From contig JAJRYB010000004.1 of the NCBI GenBank assembly GCA_024275995.1, positions 1-38,401 of the forward strand: 38,401 nucleotides of DNA, written 5' to 3'. A program made the translations under genes and the position numbers. The DNA is from Planctomycetota bacterium. Lineage in GTDB: Bacteria; Planctomycetota; Phycisphaerae; SM23-33. Below the pieces are notes generated by a model. The model did no database searches. It had not been told where the DNA came from and worked only from the letters and a program-made list of their open reading frames with translations. Of the stretch, positions 15,528-23,521 are shown in pieces. Every line of letters begins with the position of its first letter. Position 1 is the first letter of the stretch.

Positions 15528-16955
15528 ATGTCGCTCAAATCGCGAAAAAATCCGTCCAAGGCTACGAAGGCATCGAGCGGGTCCAAAAAATCCTGGCAAG
15601 GTCGGCTGTCCGCGGACGCGGACGCCGCGACGGCGGAACTGGTCGCCTCGCTGGATATCGACCGGGCGCTGTGGCGTTATGATATCGTCGGCTCGATCGC
15701 TCACGCGCGCATGCTCAGTGAGCAGAAGCTTCTGAGCCGGCCGGAGTTCAAACGCATTCATGACGGGCTTCTGAAAATAGCGGCGGACATCGAATCCGGT
15801 CGGCTTGAGATGCCCATCGAGTTGGAAGACATACACATGGTCATCGAGAAGGCGTTGACGGACCGGATCGGCCAGGCCGGCGCGAAGCTGCATACCGGTA
15901 GAAGCCGGAACGACCAGGTCGCAGTTGACCTGCGTCTCTGGGCGCGTGACGCCGTAGATGGACTGATCGGCAAGATTGCCGGCGTTCAGCGGGCGCTGGT
16001 AACGCTCGCCGAAGCGCAGGGCAAAGTGGTAATGCCCGCGTACACGCACTTGCAGCGAGCCCAACCAATCGTCGCGGGACACGCCCTGCTCGCTTACGCG
16101 GAGATGCTCCAGCGCGACGCGGATCGCCTTGCCGACGCGCGGGCGCGGATCAACGTCTGCCCCCTGGGCTGCGGCGCGGTAGCCGGCACGTCACTGCCGA
16201 TTGACCGGGCGCGCACGGCTGAGCTTCTGGGCTTCCCCAAGTTCGCCCGAAACAGTATCGACGCCACCAGCGACCGCGACTTCCTCGCGGAGCTGTGCTT
16301 CTGCTGCGCCATGCTCGGCGTGCACCTGTCACGCTGGGCGGAAGACTGGATCATCTATTCGTCGACGGAGTTCGCTCTCATCGAACTGCACGACGCGTAC
16401 TGCACGTCCAGTTCGATGATGCCGCAGAAAAAAAATCCCGACACGCTGGAACTCATCCGCGGAAAGAGCGCCTCGGTAATCGGATCGCTCGTCGGTATGC
16501 TGACGCTGCTCAAGGCGCTTCCGCTGGCGTACAACCGCGACCTCCAGGACGACAAGCGATTCGTGTTCAATTCCGTCACGACGATGGAACAGGCGCTGAC
16601 CGTCTCGGCTGGACTTGTCGCAACGTCGCGCCTGCGCGAAGAGAAAATCTCAGCCGGCATCGACGAGGGATACCTGGACGCCACGAGCCTGGCGGAGTAC
16701 CTCGTCGGCAAAGGCGTCGCCTTCCGCCAGGCCCACCACATCGTGGGCGAGCTGGTATCGCGAGCGGAGCGGTCGGGCAAGACGCTCTCTGAACTTCCGA
16801 TGGAAATTCTACGCTCTGCCTGCGGGAAAATCGGCGCCGACGTCGCGGGATATCTCGGCGCCGCCAACGTCGTAAAACGCTACGCATCCGACGGCGCCGC
16901 AGGGGCCGGGCAACTCCGCAAACAGCTTGCGTACTGGAAACGAAAACTGGCCTGA
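15528..16955 (+). CDS. argH: Argininosuccinate lyase
   Basis: Catalyses the last step of arginine synthesis, splitting argininosuccinate to arginine and fumarate. The 475-residue protein of the fumarase/aspartase superfamily carries the conserved regions: an N-terminal DIDRALWRYDIVGSIAHARML block, DIHMVIEKAL with HTGRSRNDQ, THLQRAQPI, and the signature loop SSSMMPQKKNPD around 293-304, which includes the catalytic serine. The first 25 residues are a lysine/serine-rich extension not needed for catalysis. The start is fixed by a strong ribosome site. An A8 run codes for part of QKKNP and is conserved as protein. thiL begins two bases after its stop, so argH heads an operon with thiL and tsaE. 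Confidence 0.97.
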   Translation: MSLKSRKNPSKATKASSGSKKSWQGRLSADADAATAELVASLDIDRALWRYDIVGSIAHARMLSEQKLLSRPEFKRIHDGLLKIAADIESGRLEMPIELEDIHMVIEKALTDRIGQAGAKLHTGRSRNDQVAVDLRLWARDAVDGLIGKIAGVQRALVTLAEAQGKVVMPAYTHLQRAQPIVAGHALLAYAEMLQRDADRLADARARINVCPLGCGAVAGTSLPIDRARTAELLGFPKFARNSIDATSDRDFLAELCFCCAMLGVHLSRWAEDWIIYSSTEFALIELHDAYCTSSSMMPQKKNPDTLELIRGKSASVIGSLVGMLTLLKALPLAYNRDLQDDKRFVFNSVTTMEQALTVSAGLVATSRLREEKISAGIDEGYLDATSLAEYLVGKGVAFRQAHHIVGELVSRAERSGKTLSELPMEILRSACGKIGADVAGYLGAANVVKRYASDGAAGAGQLRKQLAYWKRKLA

Positions 16956-16957
16956 TC

Positions 16958-17890
16958 ATGCGCGAGCGAAACATCATCGACTGGATCCGCCGCCAGGGCG
17001 ACTTTCGTCCCGAGGCGGTGCCCGTAGGCCCGGGCGATGATTGCGCAATCGTCCGCTGCGGCAGCGAGCGTGTGCTGATCACGACCGATCAGGTTCTCGA
17101 CGGTGTTCACTTCAGACTAGCCGAGCACGGACCCGCAGCGGCGGGACGCAAGGCGATGGCGCGGAACCTGTCGGACTTCGCAGCGATGGCGGCCCGCCCT
17201 ATCTCAGCCACCGCCACCGTCGCCCTTCCGAAAGGTTCCAGCGATGAACTCGCCAAGGCGGTTTATCGCGGGCTTCGCGAATCGGCCGACGTGTTCCGCG
17301 TCGATCTTGTCGGCGGGGACATAGCCGCGTGGGACGCCCCGCTGGCGATCAGCGTAACGGTGATAGGCAGGCCCGCCGGCGTAAGCGGCCGGATCGAGCC
17401 TGTCCTGCGAAGCGGGGCCCGCGCCGGTGACGCCGTCTGCGTAACGGGCGAGCTTGGCGGAGCGTGGCGGACCGACAGGCACCTGACGTTCACGCCCCGC
17501 GTGGGAGAGGCCGTTGCACTGGCGCTGAAGTACCGCCTGAGATCGATGATCGATATTTCAGACGGCCTGGCGACGGACCTGCACCATATCTGCCGGGCGT
17601 CCGGCGTCGGTGCGGAGATAAACGCCGCCGACGTACCGGTCCACGCCGACGCTATCGAACATACGGACACACCCGCCGATGCGCTGCTGGCTGCACTAAC
17701 GGACGGCGAGGACTACGAACTGCTCTTCACGCTTCCCAAACGCCAGGCGAAAAAACTCTGCGAGCAGGATCGCCTTCCGATAAAGGTGACGAGAATCGGT
17801 ACGATCGTCTCCGGCGGCGAGGTGCTGCTGGTGCGTCCGGATGGCCGGCGCGAAGAACTGACGCCGGACGGATGGGAGCACAAAACGTGA
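16958..17890 (+). CDS. thiL: Thiamine-monophosphate kinase
   Basis: ATP-dependent phosphorylation of thiamine monophosphate to the cofactor thiamine diphosphate. The 310 residues belong to the PurM-like ATPase family. They show the nucleotide/metal motif GPGDDCAIV near residue 25, TDQVLDGVHF near 50, ARNLSDFAAMAARP, VGGDIAAWD, VTGELGGA, the DISDGLATDL block near 200 and the late GEDYELLFT motif. All are characteristic of ThiL. The start is two bases after the argH stop and the gene ends in a GTGA overlap with tsaE. No TPP riboswitch is present, and expression appears tied to argH. Confidence 0.95.
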   Translation: MRERNIIDWIRRQGDFRPEAVPVGPGDDCAIVRCGSERVLITTDQVLDGVHFRLAEHGPAAAGRKAMARNLSDFAAMAARPISATATVALPKGSSDELAKAVYRGLRESADVFRVDLVGGDIAAWDAPLAISVTVIGRPAGVSGRIEPVLRSGARAGDAVCVTGELGGAWRTDRHLTFTPRVGEAVALALKYRLRSMIDISDGLATDLHHICRASGVGAEINAADVPVHADAIEHTDTPADALLAALTDGEDYELLFTLPKRQAKKLCEQDRLPIKVTRIGTIVSGGEVLLVRPDGRREELTPDGWEHKT

Positions 17891-18327
17891 ACGATCCCGC
17901 CACGGAATGTGTGGAGACGCTCAGTGCCGCCGAGACCATCGACTTTGGGCGTGCGCTGGCGAAAAGACTCTCCGCGGGAGACTGCGTAGCCCTGATAGGC
18001 GATCTCGGGGCTGGAAAAACGGTGCTCGCGCGGGGAATCGCGAAAGGGCTTGGGCTGGAAGACGAACGGCTTGTTTCCAGCCCGACCTACGTGCTCGTCC
18101 ACGAGTACGACGCGCCGGTCACCATATATCACATCGACCTGTATCGCATGGGCGCGCCCGACGAGGAGTTGAGCGACCTGGGCCTGGATGAAATGCTCGC
18201 CGGCGGCGTGGTTTTGATCGAATGGGCCGACAGGGTCCGCAACATGCTCCCCGCAGATCGATGGGAAATACGCATCGAGTTGACCGGCCCGGAAAAACGC
18301 CGCGTCACGTTACGGCGCGTGCGTTGA
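17887..18327 (+). CDS. tsaE: tRNA threonylcarbamoyladenosine biosynthesis ATPase TsaE
   Basis: Energises the TsaB-TsaD complex that makes t6A37 on ANN-decoding tRNAs. The 146-residue length is standard. The P-loop GDLGAGKT lies at 38-45, and SPTYVLVHEY, HIDLYRM, LGLDEMLAGGVVLIEWADR complete the family motifs. The start is the GTG at 17887, whose last two bases overlap the thiL TGA; no ATG exists near the expected N terminus. The stop codon is embedded in the -35 box of the argB promoter. tsaB and tsaD are not in the window. Confidence 0.94.
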   Translation: MNDPATECVETLSAAETIDFGRALAKRLSAGDCVALIGDLGAGKTVLARGIAKGLGLEDERLVSSPTYVLVHEYDAPVTIYHIDLYRMGAPDEELSDLGLDEMLAGGVVLIEWADRVRNMLPADRWEIRIELTGPEKRRVTLRRVR

Positions 18328-18352
18328 CAACGCCGGCAAAGTCCGGTATTTT
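18324..18352 (+). promoter_or_regulatory. Promoter of argB-argF
   Basis: Consensus TTGACA (18324-18329) overlaps the tsaE stop codon (18325-18327), and TATTTT (18347-18352) follows 17 bases later. Transcription would begin near 18359, about 34 bases before the argB GTG. Confidence 0.65.
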
Positions 18353-18392
18353 TCGTGGTTTCCCGCCACCTGGGCATATAAAGAGAAAGACC

Positions 18393-19289
18393 GTGGAAGA
18401 CGCAGTCGTCAAAGCCAATACGCTCGTCGAGGCGCTGGGATACATCCAGCGATTCGTCGAAAAGATCGTCGTCGTCAAAATCGGCGGATCGATCATGGAC
18501 GACGAACAGGCGCTGAGAGACATGCTCACGGACGTTGTCTTCATGAACACCGTCGGCATGCGCCCGGTGATAGTCCACGGCGGAGGCAAGGCGATATCCA
18601 CCGCCATGGAAAAACAGGGTTTGGAGGTTCAGTTCGTCCAGGGACGGCGCTACACGGACCAGCGCACGCTGACGGTCGTCGAGCACGTCCTGTGCAACGA
18701 GATAAACCGCCACCTCGTAACGGTGATCGAGACGCTCGGTTCGGCCGCCATGGGCCTGCACACGCTCAGTAATTGCGTATTGTTCGGCGAGAAACTGTTC
18801 CTCCATGAGGACGACCGGCAGATCGATATCGGCTTGGTTGGACGGGTTACGAACGTCACGGCCAGGCTGATCAAGCTTCTCTGCCAGGCGGACACGATTC
18901 CCGTAATCGCTCCGCTGGCGCGCGATAAAACCGGGATGCGTCTCAATTGCAACGCAGATACCGCCGCCGGCGAGATAGCTTCCGCGCTCAAGGCGGAAAA
19001 ACTCGTCGTGGTGTCCGACACGCATGGAATCCGGCGCGATCCTGACGATTCGCAAAGTGTGATTCAGACCGCCGACGAATCCGAGATTCGCGGAATGATC
19101 GACGATGGAACCATATCGGCAGGCATGCTGCCAAAAGTCGAAGCATGCCTGCGTGCGATTGACGCGGGCGTGGCGAGGACACACATCATCGACGGACGGT
19201 TCCCCCACTCGCTGCTGCTGGAGATATTCTCCGACAAGGGCGTGGGGACGCTCATCCAAAAACGCCGCGGAGGTAGCGAAGGTAGCTGA
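18393..19289 (+). CDS. argB: Acetylglutamate kinase
   Basis: Phosphorylates N-acetylglutamate, the second and often feedback-controlled step of arginine synthesis. From the chosen start the protein has 298 residues, normal for ArgB. Motifs of the amino acid kinase family are present: VVVKIGGSIMDD near the N terminus, PVIVHGGGKAIS, the GRRYTDQRTL segment, LNCNADTAAGEIASAL and a VVVSDTHGI variant of the nucleotide site. The start is taken as GTG at 18393 (VEDAVVKANTL) behind an AAGAGAAAG ribosome site; the frame is open further upstream, but that extension overlaps tsaE and is not homologous. An N-terminal helix before the kinase core is present, as in arginine-sensitive hexameric forms, so arginine inhibition is possible. 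argF follows after 86 bases. Confidence 0.95.
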   Translation: MEDAVVKANTLVEALGYIQRFVEKIVVVKIGGSIMDDEQALRDMLTDVVFMNTVGMRPVIVHGGGKAISTAMEKQGLEVQFVQGRRYTDQRTLTVVEHVLCNEINRHLVTVIETLGSAAMGLHTLSNCVLFGEKLFLHEDDRQIDIGLVGRVTNVTARLIKLLCQADTIPVIAPLARDKTGMRLNCNADTAAGEIASALKAEKLVVVSDTHGIRRDPDDSQSVIQTADESEIRGMIDDGTISAGMLPKVEACLRAIDAGVARTHIIDGRFPHSLLLEIFSDKGVGTLIQKRRGGSEGS

Positions 19290-19375
19290 TGGGAAAATCC
19301 GCTTATTAAGCACAAAAAAACTGCATACTTACAGAAACGCCGATAACGGCGCGACGATCCACTGGACCAGGCACC

Positions 19376-20293
19376 ATGATAAAACATTTTGTCAACCTTG
19401 CGGACTTTTCCGCCGAGCAGTTGCGGAACCTCCTGACGCGCGCGCTGGCGGACAAGGAACTGTTCCGCGCGGGTTCTCTTCCGGCATCGCTGAAACGCAA
19501 GACGCTGGCTATGATTTTCGACAAACCTTCACTGCGTACACGCGTGAGTTTCGATACCGCAATGACTCACCTCGGCGGGCGGGCGATCAACCTCGCGCCG
19601 CAGGAGATCGGTATCGGAAAGCGCGAGGCCGTGCGGGACGTGGCACGCGTGCTGGCGCGGATGTGCGACGGCATAATGGCGAGAACGTTCAGCCACGACC
19701 TTATCGAACAACTCGCCCGGTGGAGCAGCGTTCCCGTCATCAACGGTCTGACGGACTATTCGCACCCCTGCCAGGCGATGGCCGACGTCATGACGATCGA
19801 GGAAAAGCTCGGCGAACTCGCCGGAAGAACCCTGGCGTTCATCGGCGACGGGAACAACGTCGCGCGCAGCCTTGCCGTAGCGTGCGAGAAATTCGGTATG
19901 AAGTTCATCCTCGCCACGCCGAGCGGATACGAACTGGAAGACGATTTCACCTCGCAAATGGACCCGGCTTCGTTCAGCCAGACCAACGACCCGGCCGAGG
20001 CGGTCCACGGCGCGGACGTGCTGTATACCGACACGTGGATATCCATGGGACAGGAAGACGAGCGGAAAAAACGCATGAGCGATTTTTCCGGATTCACGAT
20101 CTCCGGCGAGCTGCTGTCCGGAGCGCCCGCCGGCGCGATTGTTCTGCACTGCCTGCCGGCCTACCGCGACTACGAGATCACCGATGAAGTATTCGAAGCG
20201 CACGCCGAGACAATATTCGAACAGGCGGAGAATCGTCTGCACTTCCAGCGGACACTGCTTAACGTCCTGATCGGCGAAGGCGGCGTGGCGTAA
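19376..20293 (+). CDS. argF: Ornithine carbamoyltransferase
   Basis: Makes citrulline from ornithine and carbamoyl phosphate. The 305 residues carry the carbamoyl-phosphate loop FDKPSLRTRVSFD (the K-P-S-x-R-T-R form seen in many anaerobic and planctomycetal enzymes), the AREAS-like DGIMARTFSHD block, the conserved SHPCQAMADVMTI (HPCQ), GDGNNVARSL and the ornithine-site HCLPAYR. The HCLP motif and lack of acetylornithine-specific loops favour ornithine over N-acetylornithine as substrate. The ribosome site before the ATG is weak. In the 86 bases after argB there is only a small GCTTATTAAGC palindrome (19301-19311) and an A-run, so argF probably shares the argB promoter. With argB and argH here, argC, argJ, argD and argG must be elsewhere. 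Confidence 0.95.
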   Translation: MIKHFVNLADFSAEQLRNLLTRALADKELFRAGSLPASLKRKTLAMIFDKPSLRTRVSFDTAMTHLGGRAINLAPQEIGIGKREAVRDVARVLARMCDGIMARTFSHDLIEQLARWSSVPVINGLTDYSHPCQAMADVMTIEEKLGELAGRTLAFIGDGNNVARSLAVACEKFGMKFILATPSGYELEDDFTSQMDPASFSQTNDPAEAVHGADVLYTDTWISMGQEDERKKRMSDFSGFTISGELLSGAPAGAIVLHCLPAYRDYEITDEVFEAHAETIFEQAENRLHFQRTLLNVLIGEGGVA

Positions 20294-20526
20294 AGGCTTC
20301 CCGTCGAAAAAATCGCCTCCCTCCGACCTTCCGCGCTTTCTCTCTGTAATTTACGGGAACCCATGCGCCTCCCGGCGCGTCCAATATATTGAGGGTTCGA
20401 GAACGAATTGCTGCGGTACGGCGCGGGTTTAGCGGGAAGGCCCCGTAAATCCGCGCTACTTTGCGCTCATTTCGCCGCCTTCGTCGAGCATGGACGTGTG
20501 AGGAGGATTGAGATAGACTAACGCGC
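20294..20526 (+). other. Non-coding, possibly structured stretch before rph
   Basis: These 233 bases hold no gene. A perfect 9-bp inverted repeat joins ATTTACGGG (20349-20357) and CCCGTAAAT (20442-20450). Inside is a tight hairpin (20363-20369 with 20374-20380, loop TCCC), and GCGCGG (20421-20426) can pair with CCGCGC (20451-20456) in an arrangement that crosses the outer stem. A GAGGAGG sequence at 20500-20506 lies about 20 bases before the rph ATG, further than usual for a ribosome site. It could be an RNA element, a small RNA or a dispersed palindromic repeat. Confidence 0.4.
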
Positions 20527-21261
20527 ATGGCCGCAGCACAAAGACACGACGGAAGGCGAGCGAACGAACTGAGACCCGTGAAAATAACGCCGAACTTCGT
20601 TCGCAAAGCGCAGGGTTCCTGCCTGATGGAAATGGGCGGGACTCGCATCATATGCACAGCCAGCTTCGTCCAAGGGGTTCCGGCGTGGCGTGAAGGTAAA
20701 TCAAAGGGTTGGGTAACGGCTGAATACGCCATGCTTCCGGCGTCCACAGGTTCGCGCAAGCGGCGTGCGTCGCTGAAGCCGGACAGCCGGGGCGTCGAGA
20801 TCCAGAGGCTCATCGGGCGCGTGCTTCGCGGCGTCGTCCGGTTTGACCGGCTGGGCGAGAACACGGTGTATCTGGACTGCGACGTCCTGGAGGCGGATGG
20901 TGGGACGCGAACCGCCGCGGTGACCGGGGCACAGGTGGCGATGGCGATAGCGATGTCCAGGGCGCGGGCGCAAGGCCTCTGCGAGCGCGGCGTGCTGAAA
21001 GGCTCCGTAGCGGCGGTTTCGGTCGGAATCGTCGACGGTCGCGCGATGCTCGACCTGGACTACGCGGAAGACTCCGCCGCCGAGGTCGACATGAACGTAG
21101 CGATGACCGGCGGGGGGAAGTTCGTCGAGGTCCAGGCGACAAGTGAGCGAAAACCCTTCGATGGCGATCAACTATCGAAAATGCTGCGCCTCGCAGCAGG
21201 TGGAATACGCAAGCTCATGAAACTCCAGCGTGAGGCTGTGGAGAAAGGCAAGCGCGAATGA
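20527..21261 (+). CDS. rph: Ribonuclease PH
   Basis: A 3'-5' phosphorolytic exonuclease that trims the 3' ends of tRNA precursors and degrades structured RNA, usually as a hexamer. The 244-residue length is standard. The protein opens with the family motif DGRRANELRPVKI, then GTRIICTASF, the phosphate-site region with SRGVEIQRLIGRVLRG, the DCDVLEADGGTRTAAVTGA block and a C-terminal DLDYAEDSAAEVDMNVAMTG. All are diagnostic of RNase PH. The ATG at 20527 is the only start in frame after a stop at 20509-20511. Its last bases overlap the start of the lipoprotein gene (ATGA), so the two are coupled. Confidence 0.95.
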   Translation: MAAAQRHDGRRANELRPVKITPNFVRKAQGSCLMEMGGTRIICTASFVQGVPAWREGKSKGWVTAEYAMLPASTGSRKRRASLKPDSRGVEIQRLIGRVLRGVVRFDRLGENTVYLDCDVLEADGGTRTAAVTGAQVAMAIAMSRARAQGLCERGVLKGSVAAVSVGIVDGRAMLDLDYAEDSAAEVDMNVAMTGGGKFVEVQATSERKPFDGDQLSKMLRLAAGGIRKLMKLQREAVEKGKRE

Positions 21262-22190
21262 AACGCAATGCGATGTTGGCGATCATGTTTGCGGTCGCGT
21301 TCGCGGCAGGATGCGATGATTTCTCGTTCATGCCGTGGGAGGAAACCAACGCACCGTCCAGAACGCCGGGTGGGAAGATATCAGCCGGTAAAGGCATGAA
21401 ATACACCGTCCTTCTGTATTCGTTCGGCGGCTCGAGGCACATCGAAGAATCCCGCTACTACAAGGACAACACGGAAAAACATGCCCGATGGCGCGGGTTG
21501 TACATCGTCCACACAGACACGCACAGCCGTCTGTTCTGGGGACAGTATCGCACGATGGCGAGCGCCAGGTCACGCCGCGACAGGGCTCGCAAGTGGAAAA
21601 CCGCCGCCGGTCAACAACCGTACCAGGGCGCGATCATAATGGACATCCCGGGCAGGCAGGTCGGACCCGCCCAGTGGGACCTCACGAATGCCGACGGCGC
21701 TTACAGCGTCGTCGTAGCGGTGTTTTACGACGTCCCGGAAATGAACTACGCCGGACGAAAGGAATTCGCCGTGAAGTACTGCCGGCAACTCCGCGAAAAA
21801 GGGGAGCAGGCGTTCTACGATCACGGGCAGACCCACTCGGCGGTAACGATTGGACTGTTTCCCGAGACCGCCATTCGAATGCGCCGGAAGGGCGTGCAGA
21901 CTATTCCCGTCGTGCAGGACCCCCGGATGCGCGCGCTGATGGATCGCTACCCGCGACTGGCGGTGAACGGACGGGAGGAACGCGTGCCGATACAAGTGTC
22001 GACGGACGGTGGGCCAACGGCGCAATGGAAAGGCAGCAAATCGTATCCCATCCGTATTCCGCGCAAGGAAGGCACATATGCAACTCATCGTCCTGGCTAC
22101 AAGCAACCCAGGCAAGATCCGGGAAATCAGCCGAGTTCTCAACCCGCTTCCGATCTCGACGATCTCCGTCGGAGAATTTGGGGACGTTGA
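21258..22190 (+). CDS. Putative lipoprotein of unknown function
   Basis: A 310-residue protein with a lipoprotein-like signal (AFAAGC, Cys19; the -3 residue is alanine rather than leucine, so processing is likely but not certain). The mature part has YTVLLYSFGGSRHIEESRYYKD, which resembles a SPOR-like or Sel-like repetitive alpha/beta unit, a dense Arg/Lys stretch near 110-120, and a disordered Pro/Gln/Ser-rich C terminus (PRQDPGNQPSSQPASD). No enzyme motif is recognised. The start overlaps rph by 4 bases with a GGAGAAAGG ribosome site. Its last 37 codons lie on top of the beginning of rdgB in another frame (22078-22190), an unusually long overlap. Loss of an earlier stop codon in a lipoprotein gene tail could explain it. 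Confidence 0.75.
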   Translation: MKRNAMLAIMFAVAFAAGCDDFSFMPWEETNAPSRTPGGKISAGKGMKYTVLLYSFGGSRHIEESRYYKDNTEKHARWRGLYIVHTDTHSRLFWGQYRTMASARSRRDRARKWKTAAGQQPYQGAIIMDIPGRQVGPAQWDLTNADGAYSVVVAVFYDVPEMNYAGRKEFAVKYCRQLREKGEQAFYDHGQTHSAVTIGLFPETAIRMRRKGVQTIPVVQDPRMRALMDRYPRLAVNGREERVPIQVSTDGGPTAQWKGSKSYPIRIPRKEGTYATHRPGYKQPRQDPGNQPSSQPASDLDDLRRRIWGR

Positions 22191-22701
22191 GCAACCCGAA
22201 GAAAACGGCGAAACATTCGCCGAAAACGCACGCGACAAGGCGACGTATTACGCCCGCTTCACGGGTCGGTGGTGCCTGGCGGACGATTCCGGACTCGAAG
22301 TCGACGCGCTGGGAGGCGCCCCCGGCGTACGCAGCGCCCGGTACGCAGCCGACGACTATCCCGCCGATACACCGAGGGAAATAATCACCCGTGCAAACAA
22401 CGCCAGGCTCCTGAAGGAGTTGGAGGGCGTTCCGGACGATCGCCGCACCTGCAGGTTTCGGTGTTGCCTGGCGCTATCGGACGGGAAGTCTGTGCTAATC
22501 GAAACAGCCGGAACGCTGGAGGGTCGAATCGCCCACGAACCGCGCGGCGATAACGGCTTCGGGTACGATCCGCTCTTCTACCTGCCCGAACTCGACTGCA
22601 CCGTCGCACAACTCCCCCCCGACAGAAAGAACGAAATCAGCCATCGCGGAAAGGCGCTTCGCCGCTTCGCTGAATTGCTCGATAAACTGCTCGGCGAGTA
22701 A
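22078..22701 (+). CDS. rdgB: dITP/XTP pyrophosphatase (Ham1 family)
   Basis: Hydrolyses non-canonical purine triphosphates (dITP, XTP) to monophosphates, keeping them out of DNA and RNA. The 207-residue length is standard. The protein starts directly with the substrate-binding strand LIVLATSNPGKIREI, then carries the metal-binding GLEVDALGGAPGVRSARYA segment, GRIAHEPRGDNGFGYDPLF and a final ISHRGKALRRF. The ATG at 22078 has an AAGGAAGG ribosome site and is fixed by the conserved N terminus, so the 113-base overlap with the upstream lipoprotein gene is real on this reading. It ends one base before the stop of the converging membrane-protein gene. Confidence 0.95.
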   Translation: MQLIVLATSNPGKIREISRVLNPLPISTISVGEFGDVEQPEENGETFAENARDKATYYARFTGRWCLADDSGLEVDALGGAPGVRSARYAADDYPADTPREIITRANNARLLKELEGVPDDRRTCRFRCCLALSDGKSVLIETAGTLEGRIAHEPRGDNGFGYDPLFYLPELDCTVAQLPPDRKNEISHRGKALRRFAELLDKLLGE

Positions 22702-22702
22702 A

Positions 22703-23482
22703 TCATGTAGCGGCGCCGCGCCGATGGAGAAGCGTCGTGGCTGCGAGAATCCCCGCGATTGCCCCCCATACGACGACGGCAGTGTACCATTGAACCGGTG
22801 GTGGCGCAGCCGATCCGTCCTGGCCGATGATCGTCAGATTGTACATCAGCCCGCGTGCGTGCCAGACGTATCCGATGCTTTCCGACGTCGCGGAGAAAAC
22901 CGAATACGCCGGGTTCACGTACACCGCGCAGGTAACGATCGCATCGGAGGTTCGCCCGGTGGTCGAGTTGAGCAATCCGTTGACCCACATGGGCGTACTG
23001 AGCGCCGCGAAGACCGCCACTACAAAGACAATCGCCGACGCGTGCCGCCCCGTGACGCTGCGAGAGCAACGGGTAGCCGCCACCCCCGCGAGTCCCACGG
23101 CTGCGTAAATGCAGTATATCCGCATGACGGAAAAGAACGTGATGTAAGATTCCCCGGCTGCGCTGGATCCGCTCGACAGCCAAAGCACCATCAGGACCGC
23201 ACCAGAGGCGTCCACCACACACCCGCCACGGAAAAACGCCCAGAACCATCCCCCCGCACCGGCTGCGAATATGGGCGACGCAAGTGCGACCCATGCCAGC
23301 GTCGCCAATAGCGTCGCGACAAAACTTTCCGGTGATTCTCCGCTTCCGGTCGCCACGAACACAGCCATCGGAACGGCAACGGTACCCGTAACGGCGGCAA
23401 GAATCGGCCATCCATGCCGACGCAACCTTCCGCCAGCCGGCTGAATCTGTGCCGCAGGTGTCTCCTGCTCGTCCAGTGTCAT
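22703..23482 (-). CDS. Polytopic membrane protein of unknown function
   Basis: A 259-residue integral membrane protein with about six hydrophobic helices (near 25-45, 55-80, 85-105, 115-140, 150-170 and 232-252). A polar Thr/Ser-rich loop between about 175 and 230 (NSTTGRTSDAIVTCAVYVNP) may face the periplasm. No family is recognised. It is the last gene of the minus-strand cluster that begins with the PilM-PilN fusion and lies 39 bases after the YdjY-domain gene, so it may belong to the same assembly system. Its stop is one base away from the rdgB stop on the other strand. Confidence 0.7.
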   Translation of the reverse strand: MTLDEQETPAAQIQPAGGRLRRHGWPILAAVTGTVAVPMAVFVATGSGESPESFVATLLATLAWVALASPIFAAGAGGWFWAFFRGGCVVDASGAVLMVLWLSSGSSAAGESYITFFSVMRIYCIYAAVGLAGVAATRCSRSVTGRHASAIVFVVAVFAALSTPMWVNGLLNSTTGRTSDAIVTCAVYVNPAYSVFSATSESIGYVWHARGLMYNLTIIGQDGSAAPPPVQWYTAVVVWGAIAGILAATTLLHRRGAAT

Positions 23483-23521
23483 TGCAATTACGCTCCCGCA
23501 ATGAAAAAACTATTCCTTCTT

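Noticed and set aside
16428-16437. A8 run in argH as a second slippage site
   Set aside because: It codes the conserved QKKNP motif and the frame is intact.
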